NCBI GenBank assembly: GCA_004017275.1
Contig: SAKE01000001.1
Span: 248,001-312,000 of the forward strand
Direction of reading: 5' to 3'
DNA: 64,000 nucleotides
DNA from: Mesorhizobium sp.
GTDB lineage: Bacteria; Pseudomonadota; Alphaproteobacteria; Rhizobiales; Rhizobiaceae
In this document: positions 1 to 7,944 of the stretch, piece by piece
How positions within the stretch are numbered: position 1 is the first letter of the stretch
Layout of the letters: every line of letters begins with the position of its first letter
Made by a program: the position numbers and the translations under genes
Notes under the pieces: model-generated
What the model saw: only the letters and a program-made list of their open reading frames with translations
Databases searched by the model: none
Told to the model about the DNA's origin: nothing

Positions 1-309
1 GGCATCCGCGACTGCTGGAGCCCCTATGGCAATGCCGACATGCTGGAGCGAGCTATTTTCCTTGGCATGCGCAACGACCTCGACCGCGACGCGGATCTTC
101 GCCGCGCTGTCGAAGTGGTCACGACGGGTGGTGCCGCCGTGATGGGGCTTGAAGGCTACGGGCTCGGCATCGGAGACGTGGCCGACCTTGTCCTGGTCGA
201 AGGCGAGACGCTGGCCGAGGCCGTGGTTTCGCGTCGAACCCGGCCGCTGGTCATGAAGCGCGGCAAAGTTGTTGCCCGCAATGGCGCGGCACTTTTCGCG
301 ACGGAGTAG
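1..309 (+). CDS. Cytosine-deaminase-like amidohydrolase, C-terminal part (5' end outside the window)
   Basis: The frame is open from base 1 to a TAG at 307-309, giving about 102 C-terminal residues. The opening stretch GIRDCWSPYGNADMLERA is typical of the last part of the TIM barrel in cytosine deaminase and related metal-dependent amidohydrolases (CodA family). The rest (GDVADLVLVEG..., then a strand ending in GKVVARNG) is the usual C-terminal beta-sandwich of this superfamily. These enzymes deaminate cytosine, creatinine or similar cyclic amidines in the cytoplasm. The metal ligands lie upstream and cannot be checked, so the substrate is open. The next gene starts 4 bases later, which implies an operon with a dipeptide-type transporter. 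Confidence 0.8.
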   Translation, partial: GIRDCWSPYGNADMLERAIFLGMRNDLDRDADLRRAVEVVTTGGAAVMGLEGYGLGIGDVADLVLVEGETLAEAVVSRRTRPLVMKRGKVVARNGAALFATE

Positions 310-313
310 AGAG

Positions 314-1333
314 ATGCGAGCCGCGCCGCTTCCCAACGACAGGCCGGACACCGGGCCGGTGCTCGACATTCGCGATCTAGTCGTGGAGTTCCCGACGCGC
401 CGTGGCGTGCTGACGGCGATCCGTGGCGTGTCCGTCACTGTCGAGCGCGGCGAAATCCTCGGCATCGTCGGCGAATCCGGCGCAGGAAAGTCGTTGACCG
501 GTGCTGCCGTCATCGGCCTGCTGGAACCGCCGGGCCGTATCGCCGGCGGCGAAATCCGCATCCGTGGCCGCCGCATCGACAATCTGCCGAAACGCGACAT
601 GATGGCGCTGCGTGGCAGCACCATCGGCGCGATCTTCCAGGACCCGCTAACCTCGCTCAACCCGCTGCTCACCGTCGGCGATCAGTTGATCGAGACGATA
701 CGCTGCCATCTGCCATTGTCACGAGCCGAGGCGGCGATGCGCGCAATCGATCTGCTGAACGAGGTCGGCATCCCTTCAGCGGAATTGCGGCTCCAGCAAT
801 ATCCGCACCAGTTTTCGGGCGGCATGCGGCAGCGCGTGGTGATCGCACTGGCGCTCGCCGGCGAGCCGGATCTTGTCGTCGCCGATGAGCCGACGACGGC
901 GCTGGATGTCTCGATCCAGGCACAGATCACCGCGCTCCTGAAACGCATCTGCCGCGACAGGGGGACGGCGGTGATGCTGGTCACCCATGACATGGGCGTG
1001 ATCGCCGAAACCGCCGACCGGGTGGCGGTGATGTATGCCGGCCGCATCGTCGAAATCGGGCCTGTCGACGACATCATCCGCCGGCCGCAACATCCCTACA
1101 CGCGCGGATTGATCGGCTCGATCCCGAGTCTGGTGACAAGTCACGAACGCCTGGTTCAGATTGACGGCGCGATGCCGCGTCTGAATTCCATGCCGGCTGG
1201 TTGTGCTTTCCATCCGCGCTGCGTCCTGGCGGATACGCGCTGCCGCAGCACTTTGCCGCCCTTGCTAACGAATGGTTCGGGCTTGGCAGCCTGTTGGAAC
1301 CTCGCCGCCGGCAATGCCGTGGAGGCAGCATGA
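314..1333 (+). CDS. Dipeptide/oligopeptide-type ABC transporter ATP-binding protein (DppD-like)
   Basis: Cytoplasmic ATPase subunit of a peptide/nickel/opine-type importer, 339 aa. Walker A GESGAGKS is at about residues 53-60, the signature FSGGMRQR at about 167-174, and Walker B LVVADEPT at about 187-194. The C-terminal oligopeptide-transporter extension is present with its GCAFHPRC cysteine motif. The frame is open further upstream, but the ATG at 314 is preferred because it follows the amidohydrolase stop by 4 bases. The gene overlaps the next ATPase by ATGA. The cognate permeases and binding protein must lie upstream of the window. The neighbouring deaminase suggests uptake of a nitrogenous small molecule rather than peptides, which is inference. 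Confidence 0.9.
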   Translation: MRAAPLPNDRPDTGPVLDIRDLVVEFPTRRGVLTAIRGVSVTVERGEILGIVGESGAGKSLTGAAVIGLLEPPGRIAGGEIRIRGRRIDNLPKRDMMALRGSTIGAIFQDPLTSLNPLLTVGDQLIETIRCHLPLSRAEAAMRAIDLLNEVGIPSAELRLQQYPHQFSGGMRQRVVIALALAGEPDLVVADEPTTALDVSIQAQITALLKRICRDRGTAVMLVTHDMGVIAETADRVAVMYAGRIVEIGPVDDIIRRPQHPYTRGLIGSIPSLVTSHERLVQIDGAMPRLNSMPAGCAFHPRCVLADTRCRSTLPPLLTNGSGLAACWNLAAGNAVEAA

Positions 1334-2301
1334 CAAACGCGCACGCCAAGCCGACGCTGCGCGTCGATGACGTCGCCTGCTTCTTCGACGTTTCGCCGTC
1401 GTGGTTCGACCGCACTGTGATGCGCAAGCCGCAACGAACGCTGAAGGCAGTCGATGGCTTGAGTTTCGTCATCCCGCGCGGCACGACGTTTTCGATCGTC
1501 GGCGAATCCGGCTGTGGGAAGTCGACGCTGGCGCGCATGGTGGTCGGGCTGTACCAGCCAACGCGCGGCACGCTTTCTTTTGCCGACGGCAGCGGGCGCG
1601 ATGGCTTCGTGCGCACCCAGATGATCTTTCAGGATCCCTTCGCCAGCCTCAATCCGCGTTGGCGCGTCGGCGCCATCATCGCCGAGCCAATCAAACAAAT
1701 GGCGTTGCGCCCCTCGGGCGTGGAGACGCAGGCACGCGTCAGGCAATTGCTAGAGACGGTCGGTCTCTCCGGGCAGGATTCCAACCGGTATCCGCACGAA
1801 TTCTCCGGCGGCCAACGCCAGCGCATCTCGATCGCTCGGGCATTGGCGGCCGAACCGGAGTTTCTGGTCTGTGACGAGCCGACCTCGGCTCTCGATGTGT
1901 CGGTGCAGGCGCAGATACTCAATCTGCTCAAAGACCTACAGCGCGAACTTGGCCTCACCTACTTGTTCATCAGCCACAATCTGGCGGCCGTGCGCCACGT
2001 GTCGGACCGTGTCGCCGTCATGTATCTCGGCCGGATCGTGGAGGAAGCCGCAACCGATGAAATCTTCGAACGGCCGCAACATCCTTATACGCGCTTCCTG
2101 CTCGATACCGTGCCCAATCTCGATCGCCCGAACCGCGACCGCATGCAGGCGACAGTCGACCTGCCGAGCCCAATCGATCCGCCGCCTGGCTGCGCTTACA
2201 ATCCGCGCTGTCCGCTGGCCACAGATATCTGCCGGACTGCCGCACCTGAATCCCACCCTGTCGGCGGCAGTTTGGTGCGCTGCCATCATGCGATCGCCTA
2301 G
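1330..2301 (+). CDS. Dipeptide/oligopeptide-type ABC transporter ATP-binding protein (DppF-like)
   Basis: Second ATPase of the same importer, 323 aa. Its ATG overlaps the previous stop (ATGA). Walker A GESGCGKS is at about residues 58-65, the signature FSGGQRQR at about 158-165, and Walker B LVCDEPTSALD follows. The C-terminal oligopeptide domain has PGCAYNPRC. DppD and DppF proteins work as a heterodimer on two permeases. This is the last gene of its operon: the following kilobase holds only a broken gene and a repeat. Confidence 0.9.
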   Translation: MTNAHAKPTLRVDDVACFFDVSPSWFDRTVMRKPQRTLKAVDGLSFVIPRGTTFSIVGESGCGKSTLARMVVGLYQPTRGTLSFADGSGRDGFVRTQMIFQDPFASLNPRWRVGAIIAEPIKQMALRPSGVETQARVRQLLETVGLSGQDSNRYPHEFSGGQRQRISIARALAAEPEFLVCDEPTSALDVSVQAQILNLLKDLQRELGLTYLFISHNLAAVRHVSDRVAVMYLGRIVEEAATDEIFERPQHPYTRFLLDTVPNLDRPNRDRMQATVDLPSPIDPPPGCAYNPRCPLATDICRTAAPESHPVGGSLVRCHHAIA

Positions 2302-2368
2302 CACGGTGCGGGCCAAGCAAGACCAAGACCGTCTGGACCATCGCCGCATGGAAGGGGGGTAACGCCTT

Positions 2369-2679
2369 GCGTATTCTCATCAACTTAAGCTTGGTCAGGA
2401 AGCAGGCTTGAAGTTTTCGGCCTTCAACCAACGCGTGACGCCGGAACTGAATGGCAAAGTCAACGAGATCGCAGCGGACCTCAGCCTGGACGAACGAAGC
2501 GGTGCAGGTTTCTATACCGTATTGGCATTCCACGTTTCGATTTGACGAAACTGAAACGCCTAACCCTGGCACCCGGCATGCCGGTCGAAGTGTTCTTTTC
2601 AACAGGCAGCCGGAGCATGCTGTCCTATCTGGTGAAACCGTTGGCCGACCAAATCGATCGGGCGTTTCGAGAGGAGTGA
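2369..2679 (+). pseudogene. Remnant of a HlyD/PrsE-type membrane fusion protein (C-terminal end, frameshifted)
   Basis: From 2369 one frame reads LKFSAFNQRVTPELNGKV and continues to RSGAGFYTV. The homology then moves to another frame at about 2520 and reads PRFDLTKLKRLTLAPGMPVE, then RSMLSYLVKPLADQ, to a TGA at 2677-2679. This is the C-terminal pattern of type I secretion membrane fusion proteins (FSxFNxRVTPxLxGxV ... LxPGMPxEVFxxTGxRTxLxYLxxPL). The N-terminal three quarters are missing and there is at least one frameshift, so it is a decayed fragment. No ABC exporter partner is nearby. The dispersed repeat begins at its stop codon. Bases 2302-2368 hold nothing recognisable. Confidence 0.7.
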
Positions 2680-2908
2680 CGGTACTTTTCGAGACCGCTT
2701 GGGTGCGCCGTCGAATGCTGCAAAGTGCAAGATTCGTCCGATTGGTCTCGATAGTTGGTGAAACCTCAAGATATTTTTCGCGTCGATTTTCCCTTTAAAA
2801 TCAACAGCGTAATTTTTGACGATTCTCGTGTCGGACTTTTCGCGGCTTAAAATATATTTGATAGTAAGTTCAATGGGTTATATGCTATTTGAACAATCGA
2901 GTGGGAGT
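2676..2908 (+). repeat. Dispersed repeat copy 1, left module (GTGACGGTACTTTT ... ATCGAGTGGGAGT)
   Basis: About 230 bases, A+T-rich for this window, starting GTGACGGTACTTTTCGAGA and ending AATCGAGTGGGAGT. The same ordered blocks (CGTCCGATTGGT, TAGTTGGTGAAACC, TTTAAAATCAA, TCAATGGGTTATAT) recur at 16651-16887 and partly at 57831-58067, with a truncated copy at 45883. No transposase or convincing reading frame is present. From about 3001 to 3110 a weak match to the right module follows (GGCGTAGAATGGCGTGC). The element class is unknown; a non-autonomous mobile element is one possibility. Confidence 0.75.
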
Positions 2909-3210
2909 AGGGGAAAAGGCGGCAATAGAGTCATTGCGGCGGACTATTCGACCTCCGTTTGCGACCACGCGGCGCCACTCGTCGTTGATTCATGCTTCCT
3001 TTAAACAGCCCGACCATCTGAAACGCACATGGCGATGGATGTAAAGCGCCATCGCAGTGGCATAGGGCTGCGGCGTAGAATGGCGTGCAAATCGGCGAGT
3101 GCCACTCTTAGGTCATCGCGCCCGCACGGAGCGGCTAAGCACAGGTCATCGGGATCGTCAGCCGTCTCGCGCCAAAGTCTGATGGCGCAGACGCGGCAGC
3201 GCCGGCTTGG

Positions 3211-3225
3211 TTAGGCCCAGCCTAA
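3211..3225. promoter_or_regulatory. Inverted repeat TTAGG-CCCAG-CCTAA, candidate LysR-type operator
   Basis: Perfect 5+5 base dyad with a 5-base spacer, containing a T-N11-A core, about 170 bases upstream of the NitT/TauT-type binding-protein gene. The same TTAGG-N5-CCTAA motif lies upstream of the TMADH-family gene (14235) and, with one mismatch, upstream of the FMO operon (7825). The stretch 3110-3395 otherwise has no gene that I can support and is probably the promoter region of the transporter operon. Confidence 0.5.
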
Positions 3226-3395
3226 GCAGAATTATCGAAAATCATTATTTGTGCATTGCACACAGCGTGCTTTGCTCCATCCGCCGGCTGAAAGAGAACA
3301 AAAAGAACGTCAGGCGGCAGCCTTCGGCGATGCGTCCGAAGCGGGTTGTTTTGGTGCAGACAGCGCCTGACCTCAGAAAAAGACAGGGGAACGTG

Positions 3396-4385
3396 ATGAC
3401 AACAATAATCTCGAAGTTTCGCCGTGCCGCGATTGCGGCCGGCATTGCCCTCAGCGCCCTTTCGGTGAGCCTCCACGCCGAAGCCGGCAGCTTGAAGCTG
3501 GGCATGACGACCTGGGTCGGATACGGCCCGCTCTTCCTTGCGCGCGACATGGGCTACTTCAAGGAAGGCGGCCTCGATGTCTCGCTCGAAGTCATCGAGG
3601 AAGCATCAATGTACATGGCGGCCGTCGCCGCCGGCGAGCTCGACGGCAGCGCTTCGACCATCGACGAAATCATGAAGTACCGCTCGAAGGATGTCTGCTT
3701 CAAATCGGTCTATGCCCTGGACGACAGCCATGGCGGCGACGGCGTTCTAGCGCCGAGCAGCGTCAAGAGCGTCGCCGATCTCAAGGGCATGGAGGTCGGG
3801 CTGAACGAGGGTTCGGTGTCCCAGTTTTGGTTCAACATACTGCTCAAGCAGGCTGGTCTCACTCAGGCCGACGTGAAGGTCACCAACATGACGGCGGATG
3901 ATGCCGCCGCCGCCTTCATGGCCGACCGCATTCCTGTCGCCGTCACCTGGGAACCGCATCTGACGCTGGCCAAGAAGGAAAACAAGGGACAGGTGCTGAT
4001 CGATTCCTCGAAGACGCCCGGCTTGATCGTCGATGTGGTGGCGCTGAACTGCGACTACATCACGAAGAACCCCGGGGATGTCGAGGCGCTTGTGAAGGGC
4101 CTCTACAAGGCTAACGAGTTCATCAAGGAAAATCCTGCGAAGGCTTATGAAGTAATGGCCAAGGGCGTCGGCGGCTGGCTGAAGGATCCGAAGGACTTCG
4201 CCTCTTCCGCCGCGGGCGTGAACTTCTACGGCAAGGAGCGCAATGCGCAATTTTTCGCCGGTGACGAGAGTGGTGAAGCCGGCAAGCTGATCAAGCTCGG
4301 TGGCGATGTCTGGGGCGGCTTCGGCAAGCTCAAGATGGACATCAAATACGACGACCTCGTCGATCCGTCCTTCCTGGCAAAGTGA
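3396..4385 (+). CDS. NitT/TauT-family ABC transporter substrate-binding protein
   Basis: Periplasmic binding protein of 329 aa with a Sec signal (positive MTTIISKFRR, hydrophobic IAAGIALSALSVSL, cleavage after HAEA). The mature part starts LKLGMTTWVGYGPLFLARDM, typical of the NrtA/SsuA/TauA/ThiY group, which binds sulfonates, nitrate, pyrimidines and similar ligands. The ATG at 3396 is chosen because it has a good ribosome site (AGGGGA, 3385-3390) and a proper signal peptide; the longer open frame from 3207 has neither. A hairpin, the permease and the ATPase follow in an operon. The ligand cannot be read from the sequence. Confidence 0.9.
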   Translation: MTTIISKFRRAAIAAGIALSALSVSLHAEAGSLKLGMTTWVGYGPLFLARDMGYFKEGGLDVSLEVIEEASMYMAAVAAGELDGSASTIDEIMKYRSKDVCFKSVYALDDSHGGDGVLAPSSVKSVADLKGMEVGLNEGSVSQFWFNILLKQAGLTQADVKVTNMTADDAAAAFMADRIPVAVTWEPHLTLAKKENKGQVLIDSSKTPGLIVDVVALNCDYITKNPGDVEALVKGLYKANEFIKENPAKAYEVMAKGVGGWLKDPKDFASSAAGVNFYGKERNAQFFAGDESGEAGKLIKLGGDVWGGFGKLKMDIKYDDLVDPSFLAK

Positions 4386-4409
4386 TCTGGCCTCGCAAAG
4401 TGAGTTCGC

Positions 4410-4443
4410 TGGACCGCAGGCCGAGCCTATCGCCTGCGGTCTA
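4410..4443 (+). promoter_or_regulatory. Intercistronic hairpin between binding-protein and permease genes
   Basis: GACCGCAGGC (4412-4421) and GCCTGCGGTC (4432-4441) form a perfect 10-bp stem with a 10-base loop, just after the binding-protein stop. No T-run follows, so this is not a classical intrinsic terminator. Hairpins here commonly protect the binding-protein message so that it exceeds the permease message; that role is inferred. Confidence 0.55.
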
Positions 4444-4464
4444 TCCAGCCCAAAGGGTTCCCCT

Positions 4465-5331
4465 GTGACACTGGCACCGAATGCAACGTCTCCCATCAGC
4501 CATATCGTGACCACGAGCGTGGATAAAAATCAGCCCGGTCGATCCGCCTGGAAAGCTGTCGCCACGCCGTTTCAGGCCGTGTCGCGCCCTCTCGCCATCA
4601 CGCTCAGCGTCCTGGTCTGGTGCGCGGTCATCGGCGGCTGGTTCGCTCTTACCTATTCCGGAGCGGTCAAGGAAATGTTCCTGCCGCGCCCGGAATCCGT
4701 CTTGTCCACCACCATCAGGATGGCGCTTGACGGCTCCTTGTGGGAGCACGTGCTCGCCAGCGTCCAGGTGGTGCTGATCGGTTTCGTCATTTCGAGCATC
4801 GTGGCGGTGCCGCTCGGCTTGACGATGGGCACCTACCGCATCGTCCAGGCGGCGCTCGATCCGCTCGTCAATTTCATCCGCTATCTACCGGTGACGTCCT
4901 TCGTACCACTGTTCATCCTGTGGATCGGCATCGGCATCGAGCAGCGCGTGGCCGTCATCATCTTCGGCATCTTCTTCCAGCAGCTGGTGATGATCGCCGA
5001 CAGCGCTCGCAGCGTCCAGCGCGACCTCGTCAACGCAGCCTATACGCTTGGCACGAAACGCAGCGACACCGTCTTCCACATCGTCTTTCCGGCCACGCTT
5101 CCCAACGTGCTCGACGTGCTGCGCGTCACCATGGGCTGGGCTTGGACCTATCTCGTCGTCGCCGAACTCGTCGCCGCCCGCAGCGGACTTGGCTACATCT
5201 CGCTCAAGGCGATGCGTGGCTTCCAGGTCGACGTCATCTTCATGGCCATCGCCATGATCGGCATCCTTGGTCTTTGCACCGACCAATTGTTCCGGGGCAT
5301 CCGCCGCCTCGTCGCTCCCTGGGCCAATTGA
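4465..5331 (+). CDS. NitT/TauT-family ABC transporter permease
   Basis: Inner-membrane permease of about 288 aa with six hydrophobic segments, for example around ITLSVLVWCAVIGGWFAL near the N-terminus. The EAA-like loop AAYTLGTKRSDTVFHIVFPA contacts the ATPase. It fits the SsuC/TauC/NrtB family. The open frame runs back into the binding-protein gene, but GTG at 4465 with AAAGGG upstream (4453-4458) is a reasonable start after the hairpin; GTG at 4519 is an alternative. The ATPase gene begins 12 bases after the stop. Confidence 0.88.
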   Translation: MTLAPNATSPISHIVTTSVDKNQPGRSAWKAVATPFQAVSRPLAITLSVLVWCAVIGGWFALTYSGAVKEMFLPRPESVLSTTIRMALDGSLWEHVLASVQVVLIGFVISSIVAVPLGLTMGTYRIVQAALDPLVNFIRYLPVTSFVPLFILWIGIGIEQRVAVIIFGIFFQQLVMIADSARSVQRDLVNAAYTLGTKRSDTVFHIVFPATLPNVLDVLRVTMGWAWTYLVVAELVAARSGLGYISLKAMRGFQVDVIFMAIAMIGILGLCTDQLFRGIRRLVAPWAN

Positions 5332-5343
5332 GGATTTGCTGAA

Positions 5344-6147
5344 ATGGACGCCCTGACACTCGCGACGAAACCGAAGAGCGCCGACATCGGCGTTGACAAT
5401 GTGGCGCTGCGCTACGGCACGGGCGACAACGCCGTGCTGGCGCTGGACGGCATCTCGTTCCATGTCGCGCCCAATGAGTTCTGTGTGATCGTCGGCCCAT
5501 CCGGCTGCGGCAAGTCGAGCCTTCTCTATCTCATCGCCGGACTCGAGGAGCGCACCGGCGGCACGATTGCCGTCGGCGGCAAGCCGGTCACCGAGCCGGG
5601 TCCGGATCGCGGCATGGTGTTTCAGGCCTATACGCTGTTCCCCTGGCTGACGGTGGCGCAAAACGTCGAATACGGCCCGAAGCGGAAAGGCATGTCGACG
5701 GCCGAGCGCCGGGCCATCGTCGAGCATTTTCTCAACGAGGTCGGCCTGGCGAAATTCGCCAACCATTATCCCTCGCAGCTGTCGGGCGGCATGAAGCAGC
5801 GCGTGGCGATTGCGCGTGCGCTTGCCAACGATCCGCAGGTGCTGCTGATGGACGAACCCTTCGGTGCGCTCGACAGCCAGACCCGCCACTCAATGCAGAA
5901 GCTTTTGCTCAAGATCTGGGACCATTCCAAGAAAACCGTCCTGTTCGTCACCCACGACATTGACGAGGCGATCCTGCTGGCGGACCGGGTGCTCGTCATG
6001 TCGGGCCGGCCCGGCCAGATCAAGAAGGAAATCCGCATCGGCTTCTCGCGCCCGCGCAGCATGGATCTGGTCATGGAGCCCAACTTCATCGCCATGAAGC
6101 GAGAAATCCTCGAGCTCTTAAAGAACGACGAAGACGACGAGCACTAG
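5344..6147 (+). CDS. NitT/TauT-family ABC transporter ATP-binding protein
   Basis: ATPase of 267 aa in the SsuB/TauB/NrtD family. Walker A GPSGCGKS is at about residues 51-58, the Q-loop is in GMVFQAYTLFPWLTV, the signature LSGGMKQR is followed by Walker B LLMDEPFGALD, and the switch His is in FVTHDIDEAI. The acidic C-terminus (DEDDEH) is unremarkable. It completes a three-gene importer with 3396 and 4465. A GMC oxidoreductase follows after 44 bases and may act on the imported compound. Confidence 0.92.
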   Translation: MDALTLATKPKSADIGVDNVALRYGTGDNAVLALDGISFHVAPNEFCVIVGPSGCGKSSLLYLIAGLEERTGGTIAVGGKPVTEPGPDRGMVFQAYTLFPWLTVAQNVEYGPKRKGMSTAERRAIVEHFLNEVGLAKFANHYPSQLSGGMKQRVAIARALANDPQVLLMDEPFGALDSQTRHSMQKLLLKIWDHSKKTVLFVTHDIDEAILLADRVLVMSGRPGQIKKEIRIGFSRPRSMDLVMEPNFIAMKREILELLKNDEDDEH

Positions 6148-6191
6148 GCAATATCGGCGGTCTTCGGGGTGGATCACGAAACAGGCATGGC

Positions 6192-7796
6192 ATGAGCATC
6201 GAGGCGGCGGAATTCGACTATATCGTCATCGGCGCGGGCTCGGCCGGTTGTGTCCTTGCCAACAGGCTGAGCGCGAACCCCGCTAACCGCGTCTGCCTGA
6301 TCGAGGCCGGCGGCAGCGACGACCGTACAAGGGTGCGCGTGCCGGCCGGCATTCTCTCGCTCTACGGCAATCCGACTTTCGATTACGGCTACAAGGGCGT
6401 GCCGCAGCCGCGGCTCAACAACCGCCGCATTCCGGTCAACCGAGGCAAGCTTCTCGGCGGGTCGAGTTCGATCAATTCCATGGTATACATTCGTGGCGCC
6501 GCGCAGGACTACGACGAGTGGGCAGCGCTTGGCTGCGCGGGGTGGTCCTACGCCGATGTCCTGCCGGTCTTCAAGAGATTGGAGCGGAACCTCCTGTCGC
6601 AGAACCCGGCCTATCATGGCTTCGAGGGCGAGTTGCTGGTCGACAATCCGCGTGATCCCAACGCCGTATCCAGCCTCTGGGTAGAGGCGGGCCGGAACAT
6701 CGGCCTGCCCGAAAACCGCGACTTCAACGGTGATGGCCAACTCGGCCTCGGCATTTACAATGTCACCCAGGACAAGGGCCAGCGCTTCTCGGCCTATTCA
6801 GCCTTCGTCCGTCCAGTTCGAGGCCGCTCGAACCTCCAGATCCTGTCAGGCGTGGAGGTGCTCGATCTGGCAATCGAAAGCGGGCGCGTCATCGGCGTCA
6901 ATGTGATCAAGGACGGATCAGCCCAAAGGCTGACATGCCGCGCCGAAGTTGTCCTCAGCGCAGGCGCGATCGGGTCGCCGCGCATCCTGCTTGCTTCCGG
7001 CATCGGCCCGGCCGACGAACTGAAGGCGGCGGGGGTAGAACCGGTCATGAACGTGCCGGGCGTCGGCAAGAATTTGCGCGACCATGTCGACGGCATGATC
7101 ACGGTGCGGTCGAACAGCACCAGGACGCTCGGTCTGTCGCTCGCCAATCTGCCGGCGATGCTGGTGGCGCCCTTTCAGTATTTCGTCCGGCGCAAGGGCA
7201 TGCTGACGACCAACTACGTCGAGGCCGGCGGCTTCGCCAAGACGAAATATGCCGGCGATATTCCCGATATCCAATTCCACTTTGTTCCGGGCTATCGCAG
7301 CCATCGCGGCCGGCTCGTCGAATATGGCCACGGCTATGCCGTGCACACCTGCGTGCTGAGGCCCGGAAGTGTCGGCGAGATCACGCTTCAGCGTGACGGC
7401 ACCCGACGTAATGTGCTGATCGATCACCGCTTCTTCAGCGACGGGCAGGATGCTCTGACCCTTGTCGAGGGCATCAAGCTGGCGCGCTCGATCCTGGCTT
7501 CGCCGGTGTTTGCCGATATTCGTGGACCGGAAATCCTGCCCGGACCCGATGTCGTCACCGACGACGAGATCCTCGCCTATCTGCGTGCCGAGGCGCTCAC
7601 CGTCTATCATCCGGTCGGCACGGCCAAGATGGGTAACGATACCATGGCGGTGGTCGATCCCGGTGGCCTCAAGGTGCGCGGCTTCGACAATCTACGCGTG
7701 GCGGACGCCTCGATCATGCCGACGCTGATCGGCGGCAACACCAACGCGCCGTCCATGATGATCGGCGAAAAAGCGGCGAGGGCGATGCTGTCGTAG
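6192..7796 (+). CDS. GMC-family FAD-dependent oxidoreductase (choline dehydrogenase-like)
   Basis: 534 aa, the usual length for choline/alcohol dehydrogenases of the glucose-methanol-choline family. The FAD dinucleotide motif GAGSAGCVLANRLS is near residue 13, GMC signature 1 GGSSSINSMVYIRG near 95, and the C-terminal active-site stretch YHPVGTAKMG with GGNTNAPSMMIGEKAA near the end. These cytoplasmic enzymes oxidise primary alcohols to aldehydes. It lies directly downstream of the NitT-type transporter and is probably co-transcribed, so its substrate may be the imported compound. BetA itself is not supported: no betaine aldehyde dehydrogenase or BetI is next to it. Confidence 0.88.
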   Translation: MSIEAAEFDYIVIGAGSAGCVLANRLSANPANRVCLIEAGGSDDRTRVRVPAGILSLYGNPTFDYGYKGVPQPRLNNRRIPVNRGKLLGGSSSINSMVYIRGAAQDYDEWAALGCAGWSYADVLPVFKRLERNLLSQNPAYHGFEGELLVDNPRDPNAVSSLWVEAGRNIGLPENRDFNGDGQLGLGIYNVTQDKGQRFSAYSAFVRPVRGRSNLQILSGVEVLDLAIESGRVIGVNVIKDGSAQRLTCRAEVVLSAGAIGSPRILLASGIGPADELKAAGVEPVMNVPGVGKNLRDHVDGMITVRSNSTRTLGLSLANLPAMLVAPFQYFVRRKGMLTTNYVEAGGFAKTKYAGDIPDIQFHFVPGYRSHRGRLVEYGHGYAVHTCVLRPGSVGEITLQRDGTRRNVLIDHRFFSDGQDALTLVEGIKLARSILASPVFADIRGPEILPGPDVVTDDEILAYLRAEALTVYHPVGTAKMGNDTMAVVDPGGLKVRGFDNLRVADASIMPTLIGGNTNAPSMMIGEKAARAMLS

Positions 7797-7824
7797 TCTC
7801 GCTTTGGCCAGTGTCTCCTGGCAT

Positions 7825-7839
7825 TTAGGGACAAGCTAA
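7825..7839. promoter_or_regulatory. TTAGG-GACAA-GCTAA box, candidate LysR-type operator
   Basis: Matches the perfect dyads at 3211 and 14235 with one changed base in the right arm. It lies in the 148-base gap before the FMO gene, at the head of the operon that ends with a LysR gene (11942). It is the third member of a putative operator set. Confidence 0.4.
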
Positions 7840-7944
7840 CCACTGCCACGTGAAATCGTAATTTTCGCTAATCAGTCCCTCCAGTACACCAGCGATCTGA
7901 CCTCCTCGCATCCGCAGAAACTCTTGGGGGGAAAGGACGCAGAA

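Noticed and set aside
6192-7796. BetA choline dehydrogenase assignment
   Set aside because: Only family-level GMC motifs can be seen; no betB or betI next to it, so a specific name is not justified.
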